A stretch of DNA of 54,245 nucleotides from an uncultured Candidatus Altimarinota bacterium (GTDB lineage: Bacteria; Patescibacteriota; Gracilibacteria; CAIRYL01): positions 1 through 54,245 of the forward strand of contig CAMZKJ010000029.1 in NCBI GenBank assembly GCA_947311245.1, in the 5' to 3' direction. The notes under the pieces were generated by a model. That model worked only from the letters and a program-made list of their open reading frames with translations, searched no databases and had not been told where the DNA came from. How positions within the stretch are numbered: the stretch's first letter is position 1; each line of letters begins with the position of its first letter. Both the position numbers and the translations under genes were made by a program. Below, piece by piece: positions 50,641 to 54,245 of this stretch.

Positions 50641-51621
50641 ATGCCTACAAAAACCGTTTTAACAGGATTACAACCATCTGGAACTTTACATCTTGGAAAT
50701 TACTTTGGATCAATACTTCCCAATCTACAATTAGCCGAAAAACATGAAAAATCAATTATCTTTTTAGCAGATTTACATGCATTAAATTCAACTCAAGATA
50801 AAAAAAAACTACAAGAATATACTCTTGATTTAGCGACCTCTCTTTTGGCCTGCGGGTTAAACCCCGAAAAAATTTTAATGTTTAAACAAAGCGATGTTCC
50901 CGCTCATTGTGAATTAAGCTGGATTTTATCAACACTTACACCAATGGGATTACTCGAACGATCACATGCATATAAAGATAAAAAAGCAAAAGGACAAGAA
51001 GCCACCGCAGGACTATTTGGATACCCCGTACTAATGGCATCTGATATTTTGCTATATTCTCCCGATTTTGTTCCAGTTGGAAAAGACCAAAAACAACATG
51101 TTGAAATCACTCGAGATCTTGCAAATAAATTTAACCATATTTATGGAGGAAGTGCATTACGCGCACCTGAACCAGTAATTTCTGAAGAAGTTGGAGTTAT
51201 TCCTGGAATTGATGGAGCAAAAATGAGTAAAAGTTATAATAATACTATTCCTCTTTTTGGAACACCAAAAGAAATAAAAAAACGAGTTATGCAAATTGTA
51301 ACCGATTCAAAAGGAGTTGAAGATATAAAAGACCCAGAAACATGTAATATATTTGCACTTGCAAAATTATTTTTATCACCAGAAGAACTGGAAGATTTAG
51401 CAAAAAAATATACAACAGGAAAAATTGGATATGGAGATGCTAAAAAATTATTATTTTCGGCCATAGAAAAATATATGACACCAATGTGGAATAAATATGC
51501 AGAACTCAAAAAAAATCCAGAATATATAGTAGAAATTCTAGAAAAATCAGCAATTACTGCAAATACAATTGCAAATAGACAACTCGAAAAAATTAAAAAA
51601 CGCGTAGGACTCATTTCATAA
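50641..51621 (+). CDS. trpS: Tryptophanyl-tRNA synthetase
   Basis: 326 residues, normal for bacterial TrpRS (class I). HIGH-type motif in QPSGTLHLGNYFG (11-23), substrate region YPVLMASDILLY and PVGKDQKQHVE, and KMSKS-type GAKMSKSYNN (about 190-199). It precedes mutL by 25 bases and probably heads a trpS-mutL-alr unit. No leader peptide or T-box is seen upstream. Confidence 0.96.
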   Translation: MPTKTVLTGLQPSGTLHLGNYFGSILPNLQLAEKHEKSIIFLADLHALNSTQDKKKLQEYTLDLATSLLACGLNPEKILMFKQSDVPAHCELSWILSTLTPMGLLERSHAYKDKKAKGQEATAGLFGYPVLMASDILLYSPDFVPVGKDQKQHVEITRDLANKFNHIYGGSALRAPEPVISEEVGVIPGIDGAKMSKSYNNTIPLFGTPKEIKKRVMQIVTDSKGVEDIKDPETCNIFALAKLFLSPEELEDLAKKYTTGKIGYGDAKKLLFSAIEKYMTPMWNKYAELKKNPEYIVEILEKSAITANTIANRQLEKIKKRVGLIS

Positions 51622-51646
51622 TACATTACACCTATTTTACCTTAAA

Positions 51647-53503
51647 ATGACAATTAAACTGTTACCCGTTTCATTACAAAATCAAATTGCAGCAGGAGAA
51701 GTTGTTGAACGACCCGCCAGTATTGTAAAAGAATTAGTAGAAAATAGTATTGATGCAAATGCTGAAAATATTCAAATTGAAATTGAAGAAGGTGGAATAA
51801 AAAAAATAAGAATTATAGATGATGGAAAAGGAATGAATCCGCAAGATGCACGAAATTGTTTCACGCGATATGCCACATCAAAAATTTCAAAAGTAGACGA
51901 TTTATTTACTCTGTCTTCTTTTGGATTTCGAGGTGAAGCTCTTGCATCAATTGCATCAATTTCGCATATGACGCTAAAAACAAAACAAAAATCTAAAAAT
52001 AAACAAGATACTGGAATAGAAATAGTATATAAAGCGAACCAAAATCCAGAAGAATTAGAAATAACTCCCTGTAGCATTCCAACAGGAACAGAAATTTTAA
52101 TTGAGAATGTATTTTGGAATGTTCCTGCACGAAAAAAATTTTTAAAAACAGAGAATACAGAATCACGAGAAATTATAAAAATAATAGAAAATTTTGCACT
52201 ATCGAACCCACATGTCGCATTCATTTTAAAAATAAACGGAAAAGAAAAAATATCTAGTCAGAAAAGTAATTTACATCATCGTGCACAGCAAATTATAGGA
52301 AAAGATATAACTGAACATTTTTTACCACTTGTGTACGAAGGACTAGAATTACAAATTTCTGGATTCACAACACATTACAACTACCATAGATCAAACAGAA
52401 CTCGACAATATATATTTGTAAATAATCGAATGATTTCGTCGGATTCACTCATTTCATCTGCGGTATCCCAAGCCTATGAAACACTGTTACCACGAGGAAA
52501 ATTTCCATCATTTATCCTTCATATTACTATTCGCCCAGATGAAGTTGATGTAAATGTTCACCCACGAAAAACACAGGTAAAATTTTTACATACTGCCAAT
52601 ATTTTTAAAGCTATAAAACAAGCTTTTTCCACTGCACTCAGCAACACTCATATCACGCAAAATAGACCAAATATATCAGAAGTTTCTGAATTCACTCCAA
52701 CACTTTCAGAAAAACAACATAATATTTCTTCTCGATTTTCAATTCCAAATTTTCCAAAAAATACACAAAATACTCACACCTCTCGAAATACACATTTTAC
52801 CACATTTCCTCAACATCAATCTGTTCAACCCAGTTTTATAGAAAATACTATATTCAATACTCATAATAGAAATGATGATGAAAACGAAGGAGAAGAAAGA
52901 GAAAGAGAATTAGAAAACAGAGAAGACTGGAAAATAATAGGACAAGTGCGAAAAAGCTTTATTATTGTTGAAGAAGAAAATGGCATACGAATTGTAGACC
53001 AACATGCTGCCCATGAACGAGTACGACTTGAAATGCTTACCGAAAAAGCAGAGAAAAAAGAAATTATTCTACAACCACTCCTCACTCCATGCATATTCTC
53101 ACTTAGTCAATCCGATAAAGAACTCCTACTTCAACAACATAAATATTTACGAGATATTGGATTTGAAATTGAAGATTTTGGAAATACAGAAGTCGCGATA
53201 CAGACTGTTCCCGCAGGAAGTGAACATATTGATATTGCAAAACTTTTTCAAGAAATTTTAGATAATTGCGATTTTTTTGAACCAGAATTTTCGAGCATAA
53301 CTGATTCTTTTGCAAAAAAAGTTTTATCATACGCTGCATGTCGAGGAGCAAAAATGTTTGGAGATTATATGTCGCAGAGTGAAATGGAAGCATTAATTCG
53401 AGATTGGAAAAAATGTAAAAATTTACACAGTTGTGCCCATGGACGACCAGTTTCGGTATTTCACCCATTTAACGAAATAGAAAAAAAATGTGGACGATGC
53501 TAA
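51647..53503 (+). CDS. mutL: DNA mismatch repair protein MutL (endonuclease type)
   Basis: 618 residues. N-terminal GHKL ATPase: AAGEVVERPASIVKELVENS (about 14-33), DDGKGM, ATSKI and GFRGEALASI. A long Asn/Thr-rich linker (about 335-425) precedes the dimerisation domain, which contains DQHAAHERVRLE (451-462), an exact DQHA(x)2E(x)4E endonuclease motif, plus ACRGAK and CAHGRP and a C-terminal Cys. This implies nicking activity as in bacteria without MutH. mutS is not in the window. It lies 25 bases after trpS and 18 before alr. Confidence 0.95.
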   Translation: MTIKLLPVSLQNQIAAGEVVERPASIVKELVENSIDANAENIQIEIEEGGIKKIRIIDDGKGMNPQDARNCFTRYATSKISKVDDLFTLSSFGFRGEALASIASISHMTLKTKQKSKNKQDTGIEIVYKANQNPEELEITPCSIPTGTEILIENVFWNVPARKKFLKTENTESREIIKIIENFALSNPHVAFILKINGKEKISSQKSNLHHRAQQIIGKDITEHFLPLVYEGLELQISGFTTHYNYHRSNRTRQYIFVNNRMISSDSLISSAVSQAYETLLPRGKFPSFILHITIRPDEVDVNVHPRKTQVKFLHTANIFKAIKQAFSTALSNTHITQNRPNISEVSEFTPTLSEKQHNISSRFSIPNFPKNTQNTHTSRNTHFTTFPQHQSVQPSFIENTIFNTHNRNDDENEGEERERELENREDWKIIGQVRKSFIIVEEENGIRIVDQHAAHERVRLEMLTEKAEKKEIILQPLLTPCIFSLSQSDKELLLQQHKYLRDIGFEIEDFGNTEVAIQTVPAGSEHIDIAKLFQEILDNCDFFEPEFSSITDSFAKKVLSYAACRGAKMFGDYMSQSEMEALIRDWKKCKNLHSCAHGRPVSVFHPFNEIEKKCGRC

Positions 53504-53521
53504 AAAAAAATTATTTATACT

Positions 53522-54245
53522 ATGAATCTTCTTCTACACAAACTTAATTCTCACCATGAAAAAACGCATCCTTTTTGTTTAGGTATTTTTGAAGTAAATT
53601 TAAAAAATATAGAAGAAAATATTAGAAAAATTCAAAATAAAAACCAGAAAAAACCAGAAACACAGGAAAATAATAAGACAAAAGATAATAAAAAAATAAA
53701 ATACTTATTACCCGTAAAAGGAGGAGGATATGGATGTGGAATGTGTGAAGTTTCATATTTTGTACAAGAAAAAAAATGTGTCGACTATTTAGGAGTCGCA
53801 CATACACAAGAAGCTTTTGAATTACGAGAATATGGTATAACTCTTCCTATTTTACTATTAGGGCAAACATATTATTCAACAAAATTTTTGAAATTTATAT
53901 CTGAGAATAATATTGATATAGCAATATCAGAAGAAAAAACAATTACCAAAATAGAAGAATTTTTTACAAATAAAACAATAGGTTATAATACAAAAAACAC
54001 TATTTCTGTTCACTTAAAAATAGACCTCGGAATGGGGCGATGTGGAATTTTACCAGAACAAACACTCGACTTATTTCAAAGAATCCAACATTCAAAATAT
54101 ATAAAAATAAAAGGAGTGATGATGCACTTTCCTGTTTCCGATAGTGATATTTCCGAAACGGAGAACTTTGAATATACCGAAAAACAAATTCGACAATTTT
54201 CAGAAATACGGGAAAAAATTAAATCTCTTTACGCAAGTAAAAATA
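53522..54245 (+). CDS. alr: Alanine racemase (3' end cut by window)
   Basis: Open reading frame from ATG 53522 to the end of the window, 241 residues visible of an expected 360-380. It makes D-Ala for peptidoglycan. VNLKNIEENIRKIQ near the start, LPVKGGGYGCGM (PLP lysine and following Tyr), GVAHTQEAFELREYGI, PILLLG, HLKIDLGMGRCGI and MMHFPVSDSD match the N-terminal barrel of Alr in order. The canonical KANAYGHG is changed to KGGGYGCG, and there is a Lys/Asn-rich insert of about 20 residues before it. It is 18 bases downstream of mutL. Confidence 0.88.
   Translation, partial: MNLLLHKLNSHHEKTHPFCLGIFEVNLKNIEENIRKIQNKNQKKPETQENNKTKDNKKIKYLLPVKGGGYGCGMCEVSYFVQEKKCVDYLGVAHTQEAFELREYGITLPILLLGQTYYSTKFLKFISENNIDIAISEEKTITKIEEFFTNKTIGYNTKNTISVHLKIDLGMGRCGILPEQTLDLFQRIQHSKYIKIKGVMMHFPVSDSDISETENFEYTEKQIRQFSEIREKIKSLYASKN

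Noticed and set aside
51772..52224. 150-codon open frame on the minus strand within mutL
   Set aside because: Opposite the conserved GHKL ATPase domain; an AT-rich antisense shadow.
1..54245. UGA=Gly recoding (genetic code 25)
   Set aside because: All genes are full length without in-frame UGA at glycine positions, and the aroK UGA coincides with the rlmH start. Only avoidance of UGA is seen.
1..54245. CRISPR array, insertion sequence, prophage or integron
   Set aside because: No spaced direct repeats of array type, no transposase or integrase, and no phage structural genes were found. The 6638-6739 repeats have no associated gene.

Overview
This AT-rich window (greA fragment to alanine racemase fragment) reads cleanly in the standard genetic code, with UGA almost never used as a stop: among 48 complete genes I count about 38 UAA, 9 UAG and 1 UGA. 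Small compact genes, isolated single enzymes of biosynthetic pathways, a VirB2/TrbC-like small pilin, a bPH-domain membrane protein, a MurE-type ligase without its N-terminal domain, and the near absence of Shine-Dalgarno sequences all point to a Candidate Phyla Radiation (Patescibacteria) genome. The UGA scarcity would fit a standard-code relative of the UGA=Gly lineages (Gracilibacteria/Absconditabacteria), for example Peregrinibacteria-like, but the lineage is an inference.

Layout. 1-6.4 kb: greA (5' cut), a large class A PBP with C-terminal Ig-like domains, an M15 peptidase, shikimate kinase, rlmH. 6.4-8.8 kb (minus): tRNA-His, class II aldolase, patatin lipase, with a large imperfect palindrome upstream of the tRNA. 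8.8-15.4 kb: proB, alaS, aspS, panB. 15.5-20.9 kb: small pilin, bPH protein, FtsX-like permease, then murE-like, ftsQ, dacA. 21-24 kb: mscS, ttcA, aroA. 24-26.3 kb (minus): L,D-transpeptidase and a short pyruvate kinase. 26.4-31.1 kb: purM, then a divergent pair consisting of a 744-residue phosphoribosyltransferase-NADAR fusion (minus) and a 402-residue unknown protein (plus). Their promoters share a perfect palindrome. 31.2-37 kb: RlmD-like methyltransferase, dcd, then (minus) pyrB-hisA-rel. 37-38.6 kb: rpmB, gap. 38.7-42.6 kb (minus): rplC-rplD-rplW-rplB-rpsS-rplV-rpsC, a shortened S10 operon with its own promoter and terminator. 42.8-50.5 kb: unknown membrane protein and ABC ATPase (plus), then nadC, hflX, two unknown genes and an M23 peptidase (minus). 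50.6-54.2 kb: trpS, mutL, alr (3' cut).

Functions. The strongest theme is the cell envelope: PBP1A, MurE, FtsQ, DacA, L,D-transpeptidase, M15 and M23 peptidases and Alr. Together they indicate a real, remodelled peptidoglycan wall. Central carbon enzymes present are aldolase, GAPDH and pyruvate kinase. Nucleotide, cofactor and amino-acid genes (purM, pyrB, dcd, nadC, panB, aroK, aroA, proB, hisA) occur one at a time rather than in pathway operons. Translation and RNA modification genes are abundant (alaS, aspS, trpS, ribosomal proteins, rlmH, RlmD-like, ttcA-like, hflX). No CRISPR array, IS element or prophage was seen.

The best candidate for something undescribed is the NADAR fusion with its divergent partner at 27.5-31.1 kb.
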